This document shows positions 46,695 through 56,214 of a stretch of 64,000 nucleotides of DNA, one piece after another. The position numbers were made by a program, and so were the translations under genes. This DNA comes from Oscillospiraceae bacterium (GTDB taxonomy: Bacteria; Bacillota; Clostridia; Oscillospirales; CAG-272): assembly GCA_015065005.1 (NCBI GenBank), contig SVRE01000005.1:1-64000 (forward strand). Reading direction: 5' to 3'. The notes beneath the pieces are model-generated. The model worked only from the letters and a program-made list of their open reading frames with translations. It did no database searches and was not told where the DNA came from. Position 1 is the stretch's first letter, and every line of letters begins with the position of its first letter.

Positions 46695-48080
46695 ATGAAA
46701 AAACTAATATCACTCACAATTTTACTTCTTTCACTTTTCTTAATGGCGTCCTGCCAAAATGAAAGCATAAGCTGTGGGCCCGGAGAAAATGACGGAAAAT
46801 ACAAGCTCACAGTAGAAGATGAATACCATATGCTAATCGAAGAGCTAAGCTGCTATTATGATGAGGGAGATACGGTTATTGTCAAAACAGGACTTGTTAT
46901 GGACGCAAATGTGGTTGTGGAGCTAAACGGCGCCAGGTCACAAAATCATTTTATTGCTAAGGATGAAAATGGCAGATATTCCCACACTGAATGGGAGTTT
47001 GTAATGCCGGCTAAGGATTCTATTTTGGAAATTACTATTTCCTCGGGTATGGATGCGATTTATTACCGTGTTGGCTTAAGTGACCCCAACAACCTTGTTG
47101 TAAATGACCTTGCCGGTATGTATACCCCGGGCGAAACCGTCAAAATCAAAACTCAAACAAGTAAATTTGAAAACTCTAACATCAGCTTTACTGCCAATAA
47201 TTTGTATGTAAAATACGAGGGTGAAACAAAGAACGAAAATGGTGAGCTTCTGTACCACGAATGGAGCTTTGTTATGCCCCACGAGGACGTTATCGTTTCC
47301 GCAGTTCTTTCCCCTATTGAATATTACTTAAACGTACAGGATGAGCGCGATTTACTTCAAAATAACATAATCGGATACTATAAAATCGGTGCTGAAATTG
47401 AAATTCATTTGAACACAGGAAATGTTCTTCTGTTCTTAAACGAGTTCCCGCTTGATTTAAGCTTGGAAGAGGTTTTAGACGAAAACAATCAGGTTCTTTA
47501 CTATAAGCAAGCAATAAAAATGCCGGATCGCCAGTCAACCTTAAGGGTTGAACCCGGTGAGCCGTTGCCCTCCTTGCATAATTTGGTTTTTATTGATGAA
47601 ACGCCTTATAAAATGTTTGAGACTGATTATTCGGGTGAGTATGCAGCGGGCGAAAAAATTACAATAACATCAAATAGCGATGTTCTTGATGCTGAGGTTA
47701 TATTAAAGGCAAACGGAATAAAAATCGAGGAAATCGGATATGATCAGTGGCAGTTTATAATGCCCCACAAGGATGTAACAATAAAAGCATATTTGATTAA
47801 TACATCATGGGGAGATAATTGGCACTATCTTAACGTGGAGGACAAGGAGCTGCTCCTTGTTGCTGGTGTATTTTATGACAGGCTTGGAGTAGTAGATGGA
47901 TACTATCAAGAGGAAGAGACTATAACTTTGTATTCGCGTGCATTGTTAATCTTGGAGGCAGATTGCGAGATTAACGTGTTGGATTATCTGTACATAGAGA
48001 GTAGAGGGATCTATGAATACAAATTTATAATGCCGGAACAAGATATTACATTAAAAATCAGTCAATTAAAGAATGAATAA
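46695..48080 (+). CDS. Lipoprotein with about five repeated beta-type domains
   Basis: MKKLISLTILLLSLFLMASC lipobox; recurrent EWEFVMPAKDSIL / EWSFVMPHEDVIV / QAIKMPDRQSTL / QWQFIMPHKDVTI / YKFIMPEQDITL. Confidence 0.8.
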   Translation: MKKLISLTILLLSLFLMASCQNESISCGPGENDGKYKLTVEDEYHMLIEELSCYYDEGDTVIVKTGLVMDANVVVELNGARSQNHFIAKDENGRYSHTEWEFVMPAKDSILEITISSGMDAIYYRVGLSDPNNLVVNDLAGMYTPGETVKIKTQTSKFENSNISFTANNLYVKYEGETKNENGELLYHEWSFVMPHEDVIVSAVLSPIEYYLNVQDERDLLQNNIIGYYKIGAEIEIHLNTGNVLLFLNEFPLDLSLEEVLDENNQVLYYKQAIKMPDRQSTLRVEPGEPLPSLHNLVFIDETPYKMFETDYSGEYAAGEKITITSNSDVLDAEVILKANGIKIEEIGYDQWQFIMPHKDVTIKAYLINTSWGDNWHYLNVEDKELLLVAGVFYDRLGVVDGYYQEEETITLYSRALLILEADCEINVLDYLYIESRGIYEYKFIMPEQDITLKISQLKNE

Positions 48081-48115
48081 TCATATGTACAATTGAACAT
48101 ATATAACAAATCATA

Positions 48116-48136
48116 ACCACCAGTGCAACTGGTGGT
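48116..48136. repeat. Hairpin of possible IS200/IS605-type or PATE remnant
   Basis: ACCACCAGT-gca-ACTGGTGGT followed by CCCCTAgaAGGGatctttacaggctt. Confidence 0.45.
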
Positions 48137-48240
48137 ATGCATACCCCTAGAAGGGATCTTTACAGGCTTAACCTCGGGGGAGGCGCTGAAATTTATCATA
48201 GCATTACACGCACAGCACTCCGTAAAACGGGCTGATTTTA

Positions 48241-48288
48241 GGCTCCTTTGTGTAAAGGGAGCTGTCGCAAAGCGACTGAGGGATTGTT
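48241..48288. repeat. Dispersed palindromic repeat, degenerate copy 3
   Basis: GGCTCCTTTGTGTAAAGGGAGCTGTCGCAAAGCGACTGAGGGATTGTT. Confidence 0.7.
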
Positions 48289-48301
48289 CCTCATAATCTT
48301 A

Positions 48302-48425
48302 CAACCCTTCCGTCTTGCTTCGCAATCCACCTGTCTCGCTGCGGCTCGGTCACATTTCGGCTCTGCCACCCCCCGAGTGCCATTCACTACCGAAATGACG
48401 TTCCACTACCTTACACAGGGGAGGC
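48302..48425. repeat. Dispersed palindromic repeat, inverted and internally expanded copy 4
   Basis: Minus strand: GCCTCCCCTGTGTAAGG...[about 90 bp]...GACGGAAGGGTTG, same ends as copies 1 and 2. Confidence 0.75.
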
Positions 48426-48520
48426 TTGCTTTTTTATGGGCTTGCGTTAAGCTCGCCCGAACTCATTGCAGTTCCTCTCGTCTTTTTCCCCTAGTAACGC
48501 CTAAAAGGCACCAATAAAGA

Positions 48521-48545
48521 AAAAGCACTCACACGAGTGCTTTTT
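48521..48545. terminator. Hairpin terminator
   Basis: AAAAGCACTC-acac-GAGTGCTTTTT. Confidence 0.75.
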
Positions 48546-48551
48546 CCAAAC

Positions 48552-48583
48552 AAAAAATCCGCTTTGTGAAAAGCGGATTTTTT
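48552..48583. terminator. Terminator of the Na/Pi transporter gene
   Basis: AAAAAATCCGCTTT-gtga-AAAGCGGATTTTTT. Confidence 0.85.
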
Positions 48584-48586
48584 AAA

Positions 48587-50389
48587 TTAATGCTGTGATG
48601 TTGGTAAATAGTACTTTTTCTTAAATGAATTAAACTCACCTTGGAATGATTGGTCATCGCTGGTCTTAAGTGCATTCAAGTATTCGTGGGTACCAAAGCT
48701 GCTGTGTGAGGTTTCGATAATCGCAACCGCAATGTTTGAGCAGTGGTCAGAAACTCTTGAATAGTTATTGAGAAGGTCGGAAAGAACAAATCCAAGCTCA
48801 ATAGTACAAGCACCCGCTTGGAGTCTTGTGATATGGTTGGATTTTGTTCCGGAAATAAGGCCGTCAATAACCTGCTCAAGCGGTTCAACCTTGATAGCAA
48901 CGTCAATGCTGTTGTCAACAAAGGATGTAGCGGTAATATCAAGGATTTCTGAAATAGCGTTTGTTATAACCTCAATTTCAGCGGTAGCCTCCTTAGAGAA
49001 CACAATCTTTTTGGTGCTTAATTCTTCGGAAACCTTAAGTATGTTGATTGCGTGGTCGCTTAAACGCTCAAAGTCACCGATTGTATGTAGCATTTTGGAA
49101 ATTCTGATGCTGTCAGCCTGTGAAAGTGGGAAGGCGGAAAGCTGAACCAAGTAAGTGCCAAGCCTGTCCTCATACTTATCAATAATACTTTCGTTATCAA
49201 TAATTGTCTGCGCAGTTTTTGGATTATAGTTGTAAAGATTGTTAATAGCCAAATCCAATGTTTCCTTTGAAAGCTTGCACATCTCAACGGTTAAGTTACC
49301 GCACTCGGAAATAGCAACGGAAGGAGATCTTTGAATAAGAAGCGGGTCGATAAAGGCAACCTCAATCTTACTTTCCTTATCCTTCATAAGTACATAAGCA
49401 AGCTTTTCGATAAGCTTTGAGAATGGAAGGAGGATAGCGGTGGTGACAACGTTAAACAATGTATGGAATATTGCAATGGACCAAACGTCAACCTCGGAAT
49501 TTAGGAAGTCTGCACCCAATGCACTGCAAATAGCAAACGGGATAAAGCAAAGTAAAACAGCAATAATCTTAATTACAAGGTGGGTAACGGCAACACGCTT
49601 TGCATTTCTGTTAGCAGCTAAGCTGGAAATAACAGCTGTTACACATGTACCGATATTAAATCCAAGAATAAGCGGGACGGCAACATTGAAGCTCATAACA
49701 AAGCCACCACTCATAACAAGCGCCTGCAAAACGCCGACAGAGGCTGAGGAGGACTGAATTATAGTGGTAAACAGAGTTGCAATAATAAGACCTAAGAAAA
49801 TACCTGCATAGTTACCGTCAAGCCAGGAAATTACATTTGCGAAGGTATCGTTGTTATCTGTCAAGCCTTCAACAGAGCCGGACATAAGCTCCATGCCCTG
49901 CATCAAAATAGCAAAGCCTAAGCAAATAGCACCAATATCCTTGTTTTTAATGTTCTTTTTGCTTAAGAACATAATGAGCGCAATACCGATAACGGCAATA
50001 ATTGGGGTGAAGAAGGAGGGCTTTAAATAACCAAGCCAGCCTAAATCAGCACTGTTTCCTCCCAAAGCGGGAAGAGCAGTAATCCAAGGGGTGATGGTCG
50101 TACCGATGTTTGTACCCATAAGCATACCAATTGTTTGGGGCAACGTCATAATGCCGGAGCCAACAAGACCAACAATCATAACGGTAGTAGCGGATGAGGA
50201 CTGAATAACAGCAGTAACTCCGCAGCCCAGGGCCATGCCCTTAAATTTATTAGAAGAAGCCTTTTTCAAAATGGTTTCCATTTTTCCGCCTGCCATTCTT
50301 TCAAGGCCGGTTGACATAATGTTCATACCGTAAAGGAAGAAGGCAAGGCCGCCCAAAAGCATAACTAATGAAACAATTATAGTATTCAT
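48587..50389 (-). CDS. Na/Pi cotransporter family protein (NptA-like) with C-terminal PhoU-like domain
   Basis: GLAFFLYGMNIMSTGLERMAG; duplicated QSSSATTVMIVGLV / QSSSASVGVLQAL. Confidence 0.93.
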   Translation of the reverse strand: MNTIIVSLVMLLGGLAFFLYGMNIMSTGLERMAGGKMETILKKASSNKFKGMALGCGVTAVIQSSSATTVMIVGLVGSGIMTLPQTIGMLMGTNIGTTITPWITALPALGGNSADLGWLGYLKPSFFTPIIAVIGIALIMFLSKKNIKNKDIGAICLGFAILMQGMELMSGSVEGLTDNNDTFANVISWLDGNYAGIFLGLIIATLFTTIIQSSSASVGVLQALVMSGGFVMSFNVAVPLILGFNIGTCVTAVISSLAANRNAKRVAVTHLVIKIIAVLLCFIPFAICSALGADFLNSEVDVWSIAIFHTLFNVVTTAILLPFSKLIEKLAYVLMKDKESKIEVAFIDPLLIQRSPSVAISECGNLTVEMCKLSKETLDLAINNLYNYNPKTAQTIIDNESIIDKYEDRLGTYLVQLSAFPLSQADSIRISKMLHTIGDFERLSDHAINILKVSEELSTKKIVFSKEATAEIEVITNAISEILDITATSFVDNSIDVAIKVEPLEQVIDGLISGTKSNHITRLQAGACTIELGFVLSDLLNNYSRVSDHCSNIAVAIIETSHSSFGTHEYLNALKTSDDQSFQGEFNSFKKKYYLPTSQH

Positions 50390-50464
50390 GTAAACAGCCT
50401 TTCAAAATATAATTTTCATCGTATTAAATTTTACCACAAAATTTGACAAAAATCAAGAAAAAAT

Positions 50465-51220
50465 TCAGCATTTGCAAATAGGAATAAGCATGCCATGCGG
50501 TAAAACCTTTGCCAAGACCCTGTACACCTTAAACAAAGCTCTCGGGGTATATACAGCCTTGCCGTTTTTTGCAGCATTAATTGCTTTTCTTGCAACTAAT
50601 GATGGCTTAGTGGTAGGTAAGGTGTCAAACATTTTTGAAACTCCCTTGTCAATTCCCGCCACCTCTAAAAATTCAGTAGCCATAGGGCCGGGACAAACAG
50701 CTGTTACATTGATTTTTCTTTTCTTCAGCTCTTGTCTTAATCCTCGCGAAAAGCTCATAACATAAGCCTTTGTTGATGAATATACAGTTAAATTAGCATT
50801 TGGAACAAAGGAAGCAATAGAACAGGTGTTAATAATGTAGCTTTTTTCGTTCATATGCTTTAGTGCAACGGCGGTGATTTCCGTAAGCGCACGAACGTTC
50901 AAATCAACCATAGCGCCCTGTGCTTCAAAATCAGAGTCAATAACAGCTCCGAATATTCCAAAGCCTGCATTGTTTACAAGAAATTTCACACAAGGGGCTT
51001 CCTCATCTAACATTTTTTGAAGCTTCAGAATGCTTTCTTGAACAGTTAAGTCCATAGGAACGATGCGGGTTTTGATTTTTCCGAACTTCTCACTGTTTTC
51101 GCGTAGCTTTTCCTCACGCCTTGCAATTACCCAAATTTCATCAAGGCCTTCTTTTTGAATTTCCTTGTAAAACTCAACGCCAAGACCACTTGATGCGCCT
51201 GTAATAATGGCAATATTCAT
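50465..51220 (-). CDS. Short-chain dehydrogenase/reductase
   Basis: ITGASSGLGVEF; LVNNAGFGIFG; YSSTKAYVMSFS. Confidence 0.93.
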   Translation of the reverse strand: MNIAIITGASSGLGVEFYKEIQKEGLDEIWVIARREEKLRENSEKFGKIKTRIVPMDLTVQESILKLQKMLDEEAPCVKFLVNNAGFGIFGAVIDSDFEAQGAMVDLNVRALTEITAVALKHMNEKSYIINTCSIASFVPNANLTVYSSTKAYVMSFSRGLRQELKKRKINVTAVCPGPMATEFLEVAGIDKGVSKMFDTLPTTKPSLVARKAINAAKNGKAVYTPRALFKVYRVLAKVLPHGMLIPICKC

Positions 51221-51229
51221 AAAATCTCC

Positions 51230-52003
51230 TTAGAAATTAATGTTTTTTAAGAATGTGCAAGCGCACTCAGACCAAATTCCAATGTCGTTTCTATCATATG
51301 CTAAGCCTAAGCCGTGACAGCCGTTTGGAAAAATGTGCATTTCAAAATAAACCTTGTTTTTAGCCAAAGCAGCTGCAAGCTCTAAGGAGTTTTTAATAGG
51401 TACGGCTTCATCATTTGCAGTATGCCAAATGAAGCAAGGTGGAGTATTCTCATCTATATGCTTTTCATTAGAAAACAGCTCTGCAAGCTCCTCGTTTTCC
51501 CATTCATCAGACAGTAAATTCTGTCTTGAGCCTATGTGTGTAAAGGATTTGTCCATTGTAACAACAGGGTAGCAAGGGATAAAAGCATCAGGGCGTGCGC
51601 TTAAATTATCTATTTCGTCAGCTTTCTCATAAGCTTCAAAATTATACATAGTAGCGCTGGTGCAGGTAAGATGTCCGCCGGCGGAAAAACCGCAAACAGC
51701 AATCTTTTCATACCCCATACTGCGCACAAGCCTTATTGCACGCTGTACATCACTTAAAGGGGCATACTTGTGGCAAGGAGCAACGTTATAATCAAGAGTG
51801 AATGCGTTGATGCCGTGCTTGTTAAACATTTCTGCAATCGGCTCACGTTCGTGGTCGGCTTTGCAGCCGTATCCGCCACCTGGGCAAACAATCACAGCGG
51901 TCTTTTTATCGTTAACCTTGAATTCAGTTACGGAAGGACGGAACTGGTTGTTAGTAAATTCAATGTAAGGGGGATTTTCCCACAGCATAGTTTTTGTGTT
52001 CAT
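51230..52003 (-). CDS. Alpha/beta hydrolase (acetyl-esterase/xylanase-like)
   Basis: VIVCPGGGYGCKADHE; VCGFSAGGHLTC; HIFPNGCHGLGLA; start trimmed to MNTKTMLW. Confidence 0.88.
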   Translation of the reverse strand: MNTKTMLWENPPYIEFTNNQFRPSVTEFKVNDKKTAVIVCPGGGYGCKADHEREPIAEMFNKHGINAFTLDYNVAPCHKYAPLSDVQRAIRLVRSMGYEKIAVCGFSAGGHLTCTSATMYNFEAYEKADEIDNLSARPDAFIPCYPVVTMDKSFTHIGSRQNLLSDEWENEELAELFSNEKHIDENTPPCFIWHTANDEAVPIKNSLELAAALAKNKVYFEMHIFPNGCHGLGLAYDRNDIGIWSECACTFLKNINF

Positions 52004-52137
52004 ATTACACCTCGAAAAATTAAATTGTACGGACAAGCCATACTTTACTAACAGTATAACACTTTTATAATAATGTGTCAACAAAAAACATTGTGGGAAA
52101 ATTCAAGAAAAAATCTTTGGAAAAATAAAAAACACTA

Positions 52138-52166
52138 TTGACAAACAAAATTTTGTGTGATAATAT
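52138..52166 (+). promoter_or_regulatory. Promoter of tRNA-Lys
   Basis: TTGACA-17-TAATAT. Confidence 0.7.
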
Positions 52167-52185
52167 ATATAGGCATTAAAAATGC

Positions 52186-52261
52186 GCCCTTGTAGCTCAG
52201 AAGGTAGAGCACTTGACTTTTAATCAAGGTGTCCGGAGTTCGAATCTCCGCAAGAGCACCA
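52186..52261 (+). tRNA. tRNA-Lys (anticodon TTT)
   Basis: GCCCTTGTAGCTCAGAAGGTAGAGCACTTGACTTTTAATCAAGGTGTCCGGAGTTCGAATCTCCGCAAGAGCACCA; cloverleaf with encoded CCA and a C3-A70 mismatch. Confidence 0.94.
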
Positions 52262-52262
52262 A

Positions 52263-52295
52263 AAAAGCCCGTAAACGCTTGCGTTACGGGCTTTT
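52263..52295. terminator. Terminator of tRNA-Lys, possibly bidirectional
   Basis: AAAAGCCCGTAACGC/GCGTTACGGGCTTTT-type hairpin. Confidence 0.8.
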
Positions 52296-52298
52296 GAT

Positions 52299-52802
52299 TT
52301 ATTTGTCTTCGGTAAATTGAAAGAACAGGTCAAAATAATCATCCCTGACTCCAATAGCGAAAAACAAGTCAGACTCTTCGATTTCGAGGGTTGGCTCTAA
52401 TTCTCCGGTTTCAAATTTATTCCATTCGCTTGAATACAAGTCACTAAACTCAATAAAATATCTTTCGTTTTTCTTAGTTACAGTCCATTGAATGTTATCA
52501 ATAGAAAAGCCATCGGCTGATTTGTTAATATTAGATGGAGTGTATTTGTATTCAAAGGAGCAGGTGCCATCATCGTCAAAAGTAAATGTATACTTGGAAA
52601 TGCCAATTGTGTTAAATGGAGAACTAATACTTTTGTGAGTAGCATGTGCGGATAGGACAGACCCACTTATCATATCCTCATAATACTGAACTTTTTCTTT
52701 AACCTCTTGTTTGTAGTTAATGACACATATAGATGTTCCTATGACAACAGCAGCTAGAACTAATAGAGCTATCATTATCTTAGAGTCTTTTCTTTTGTCC
52801 AT
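52299..52802 (-). CDS. Membrane-anchored hypothetical protein
   Basis: Single N-terminal TM (IMIALLVLAAVVIGTSICVI) and a soluble domain. Confidence 0.65.
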   Translation of the reverse strand: MDKRKDSKIMIALLVLAAVVIGTSICVINYKQEVKEKVQYYEDMISGSVLSAHATHKSISSPFNTIGISKYTFTFDDDGTCSFEYKYTPSNINKSADGFSIDNIQWTVTKKNERYFIEFSDLYSSEWNKFETGELEPTLEIEESDLFFAIGVRDDYFDLFFQFTEDK

Positions 52803-52980
52803 AATCTAAACTCTCCTTGAAAATTAAAATGTCTTTACAATTATACAACTTTTTTTGATTTGTGTCAAGAAATAATTTGCTTTTAGAACTGTAACATAGT
52901 ACATTGTCAAAATGTGAACCTCTTGCCGTTAAAGCATACATAAATATTTTATATTATTATCAAAAAATCGTTTTAGCAAC

Positions 52981-53009
52981 TTGACAAATTTTCCTTAATA
53001 TGTTATATT
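52981..53009 (+). promoter_or_regulatory. Promoter of the large secreted protein gene
   Basis: TTGACA-17-TATATT. Confidence 0.75.
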
Positions 53010-53072
53010 ATTATTGTGATAAATTAACAAATTATGCTTTTTAGGCGAATTTGTGTTTCAGGAGGAAAACAA

Positions 53073-56024
53073 ATGAAAAAAATTTTAGCAGTAACACTCG
53101 CAGTATTGATGCTTTTGCCGGTATTTGCAAGTCTTGTTAATGCGGAGATGACAATACCTGAAGGGGTTAAGTCGGAAAACATTGCAAGCGATGCAAAAAT
53201 TGAAATAATTGATACTAATAGTCTTGGTATTGATGTCGGTAGCACTGTTGACGTTAGCAAGGTGGTTGACGGTGATAAGAGCACAGGTACTAACTCTCCT
53301 TTGGGTGAGTACTATTCATATGTTCTCAGCTATGATGAAGCTCATATCTTTACAGATATCGTTGTTGCTTGTAACGGTAAGGGCACACTTGCAAGCGGCA
53401 AAACAGTTGATAAGGATACCTTCAACATAAAGAAAATCATTGTTAAGGTTTACTACGGTGAGGAAACTACATTTGAAAGCGAGATTTTGGATGTTTCCAA
53501 GCTTTCAGAAATAAAGGTTAGCGCTAATGCAAAGGGCGACAAGGTGGAAATCTACAAGATTTCCGGTAATGGCGGCAGAAATGAGTATATGTGGGAAATC
53601 GAAACATATGCTCCTGATATAGAGGTTTGTAGCGCACAGGTTGAAAACGTAGCATCTGAGGCTGTTTTCTCAGCAACAGGTGCAAACGCTAACTATTGGT
53701 GGGCAATGAACTACAAGATGTGGACAGACGGTGACCCTCTTACAGGCTCCCGTTCTCCAAAGGGCAGAAACTATTCTGTATGGATGCACTTCTCCCAGGA
53801 ATATTTGTTCTCACAGATCGATATTGTATGTAATACCGATGGCGGTGCGAGGTTAATTGCAGCTAACGGTACTATAGATGAAATCAAGGACCCATATTAC
53901 GGTAACGGTATGATGAGAGTTCTTGTTTATAATAAGAATGAAGACCTTGTATGGGACTCTGACTTGATTGATACATCAACAGTTACAACTCTTTCCGTAG
54001 CACCGTATGTTGAGGGTGCGATTATCGAAATCCGTTTCTTCAACGGTAACTTCGGCGGTGGCGAATATATTTATGAGGTTAGTACATATGCTCAAAGCGG
54101 TAGCCACGTATTTACTCAGCTTTCCGAGGAAAACCCTACCTGCTTGGTTCCCGGCTTTAGAGAGCTTGCTTGTCACTGCGGCAAGGTAATTAAGCAAAGC
54201 ATTCCTGCAACAGGCTTCCATAAGTGGGATGACGGTGTTGTTACTAAGGGCGCGTCCGACACATCAAACGGCGTTTTAACAGTTACCTGTCCGGTCTGTG
54301 AAAGCACAAAGCTTTATGATGTTGCGGCAACCGGACATACCTGGGATAAGGGTGTGGTTGTTCCGCCAACATGTGATGTTGAGGGCTATACACTCTATAC
54401 GTGTAACTGTGAAGGCGGTCACGTTGATGCGGAGGGAAATGCGTACAACCTAACTTATAAGGGTAACCCAACAGAGGCACTTGTTCATAAATGGGATGAC
54501 GGTACCGTTACCAAGCTTCCTTCAATTTCAGAAGAGGGTGTAATTACTTATAAATGCTCTGTTTGTAACGGTGAAAAGTTTGGCAGAATCAGAAAGCACA
54601 AATATACCGACAGTACAGAGAGCTTCTCTGCAAGCAATATTGTTAATTATGATATAGTGATAAACACAGAAGATTCACTTTATAATAAGGACTCCTATGA
54701 ATTAGAGGTTGCAGGCGGCATCCTCCCTGAAAAGCTCTTTGACGGTGATATGGGATCCTGGTGGTTTGCACCTGCGGGTTCATATTTCGTGGCAAATCTT
54801 GATAGAGAATATGTATTTACAACAGGCTTGTTCTTTATGTCATCCAACTGGAGCTCTGCTAAAATCGAGTTCTATAATTTGAATCCTGACTTTGATCCAA
54901 CTAAGGATGAAAGCGAAGAAAATCCTTTGTATGTATTAACAGGTGAATTCGGCTCAGGTAACATTAATGACGGTTGTGACACAGCTAACCCATCCGAGTG
55001 CGATATGTATGATGCACTTAAGGAGGGTGTAAGAGCACGTAAGATAAAGGTTACTACAATCGGTGCAAAGTGGCCAAACGGTAACGCAGCAAAGCTTCAG
55101 GAATTAAGGCTTGTTGTTCACAAGTGTGAAATTTCTCCGGTTGACTATATTCTTGAAGGTCCTGACTATGTTGCTCCTGACTGTGGAACAGACGGTAGCT
55201 GCCTTGCAAATTGCCAGGTGTGCGGTCGTGTAAACGAAGTAGTAATTAAGGCTGGTCCTGATGTTGGTCATAGCTATGATGATGTAATTGCTGATACACT
55301 TCCTACATGTGTAGATAACGGTGTCGGTCATGCAGTATGTACAAAGTGTAATGCCACAGTATCTGGTATTACAATCCCTGCAACAGGCGAACATAAATAT
55401 ACAGTTGATAGGGAATTGGTATCTGCAAAGTGTGACTTTGCAGGTGTTGGTCAAATCGTTTGTGAGGTTTGCGAAAGAGTAAGCTCCAGCTACGAAATTG
55501 CACCTACAGGTAAGCACGAGTATGAATGGACAACCAAGTCACAGGCGGCATATACAGCTGTTGGTAAAACAGAATATTGCTGTATTTACTGTGATAGCCT
55601 TGATCCTGATACAAAAGAGAATGTAAAGGTTGCAGAAAAGCTTGAAATTCCTAAAGATATCCTTACATTCGTTGGTGCAAGCGCTACCTCTGATGCTGAA
55701 AACGGTAATGTTTTGTCCTTCACATATAAGATTAATCTTGAAGATGTAGCAGAAATTGAAAAGACCTGCGATATCAGAGTAATCTCAACAATCAAGGATG
55801 CACAGGGTAGAGAGGCTTCTATTGAATCCTACGGTAAGTATGCTGTTGAGGGTGCATTTAATGCTGAAACAGGCGAGCTTACAGTTAAGATTTATCCAAA
55901 AGCATCAAGCGATGAGTTTGAAATTAATACCTGCATCAGAGTTATGAACTTCAGAGGTATTGTTTATATGTACTTCCCAATGGGTGAGTATGGAACAAAG
56001 CTTTCTATGGATGCAGCAAAATAA
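53073..56024 (+). CDS. Large secreted protein with discoidin-like segments and repeated Cys-rich (CxxC...GH) modules
   Basis: Signal MKKILAVTLAVLMLLPVFASLVNA; repeated TCDVEGYTLYTCNCEGGH, PTCVDNGVGHAVCTKCNATVSGITIPATGEHKY, KCDFAGVGQIVCEVCERVSSSYEIAPTGKHEYEW. Confidence 0.78.
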   Translation: MKKILAVTLAVLMLLPVFASLVNAEMTIPEGVKSENIASDAKIEIIDTNSLGIDVGSTVDVSKVVDGDKSTGTNSPLGEYYSYVLSYDEAHIFTDIVVACNGKGTLASGKTVDKDTFNIKKIIVKVYYGEETTFESEILDVSKLSEIKVSANAKGDKVEIYKISGNGGRNEYMWEIETYAPDIEVCSAQVENVASEAVFSATGANANYWWAMNYKMWTDGDPLTGSRSPKGRNYSVWMHFSQEYLFSQIDIVCNTDGGARLIAANGTIDEIKDPYYGNGMMRVLVYNKNEDLVWDSDLIDTSTVTTLSVAPYVEGAIIEIRFFNGNFGGGEYIYEVSTYAQSGSHVFTQLSEENPTCLVPGFRELACHCGKVIKQSIPATGFHKWDDGVVTKGASDTSNGVLTVTCPVCESTKLYDVAATGHTWDKGVVVPPTCDVEGYTLYTCNCEGGHVDAEGNAYNLTYKGNPTEALVHKWDDGTVTKLPSISEEGVITYKCSVCNGEKFGRIRKHKYTDSTESFSASNIVNYDIVINTEDSLYNKDSYELEVAGGILPEKLFDGDMGSWWFAPAGSYFVANLDREYVFTTGLFFMSSNWSSAKIEFYNLNPDFDPTKDESEENPLYVLTGEFGSGNINDGCDTANPSECDMYDALKEGVRARKIKVTTIGAKWPNGNAAKLQELRLVVHKCEISPVDYILEGPDYVAPDCGTDGSCLANCQVCGRVNEVVIKAGPDVGHSYDDVIADTLPTCVDNGVGHAVCTKCNATVSGITIPATGEHKYTVDRELVSAKCDFAGVGQIVCEVCERVSSSYEIAPTGKHEYEWTTKSQAAYTAVGKTEYCCIYCDSLDPDTKENVKVAEKLEIPKDILTFVGASATSDAENGNVLSFTYKINLEDVAEIEKTCDIRVISTIKDAQGREASIESYGKYAVEGAFNAETGELTVKIYPKASSDEFEINTCIRVMNFRGIVYMYFPMGEYGTKLSMDAAK

Positions 56025-56034
56025 TTAAAAATAT

Positions 56035-56065
56035 GCACCGTAGCGTTTGCTACGGTGCTGTTTTA
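56035..56065 (+). terminator. Rho-independent terminator
   Basis: GCACCGTAGC-gttt-GCTACGGTGCTGTTTT. Confidence 0.85.
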
Positions 56066-56214
56066 TTAACAACTGTTTTTGTGCGCTTAGTATAATTTCA
56101 GATAGGTGACTGCCAATTGCCGAAAGCCGTATTCTTTGAAAAAATTCTACATTATATATTATATAGTACTTTCAAAAGCTTTATATCGGTGGAAAACAAA
56201 AAGTCTTGAAAAAT

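Noticed and set aside
48248-48517. 89-aa ORF in the argF-NptA intergenic region
   Set aside because: Lies across dispersed repeats and hairpins; composition not protein-like and no RBS.
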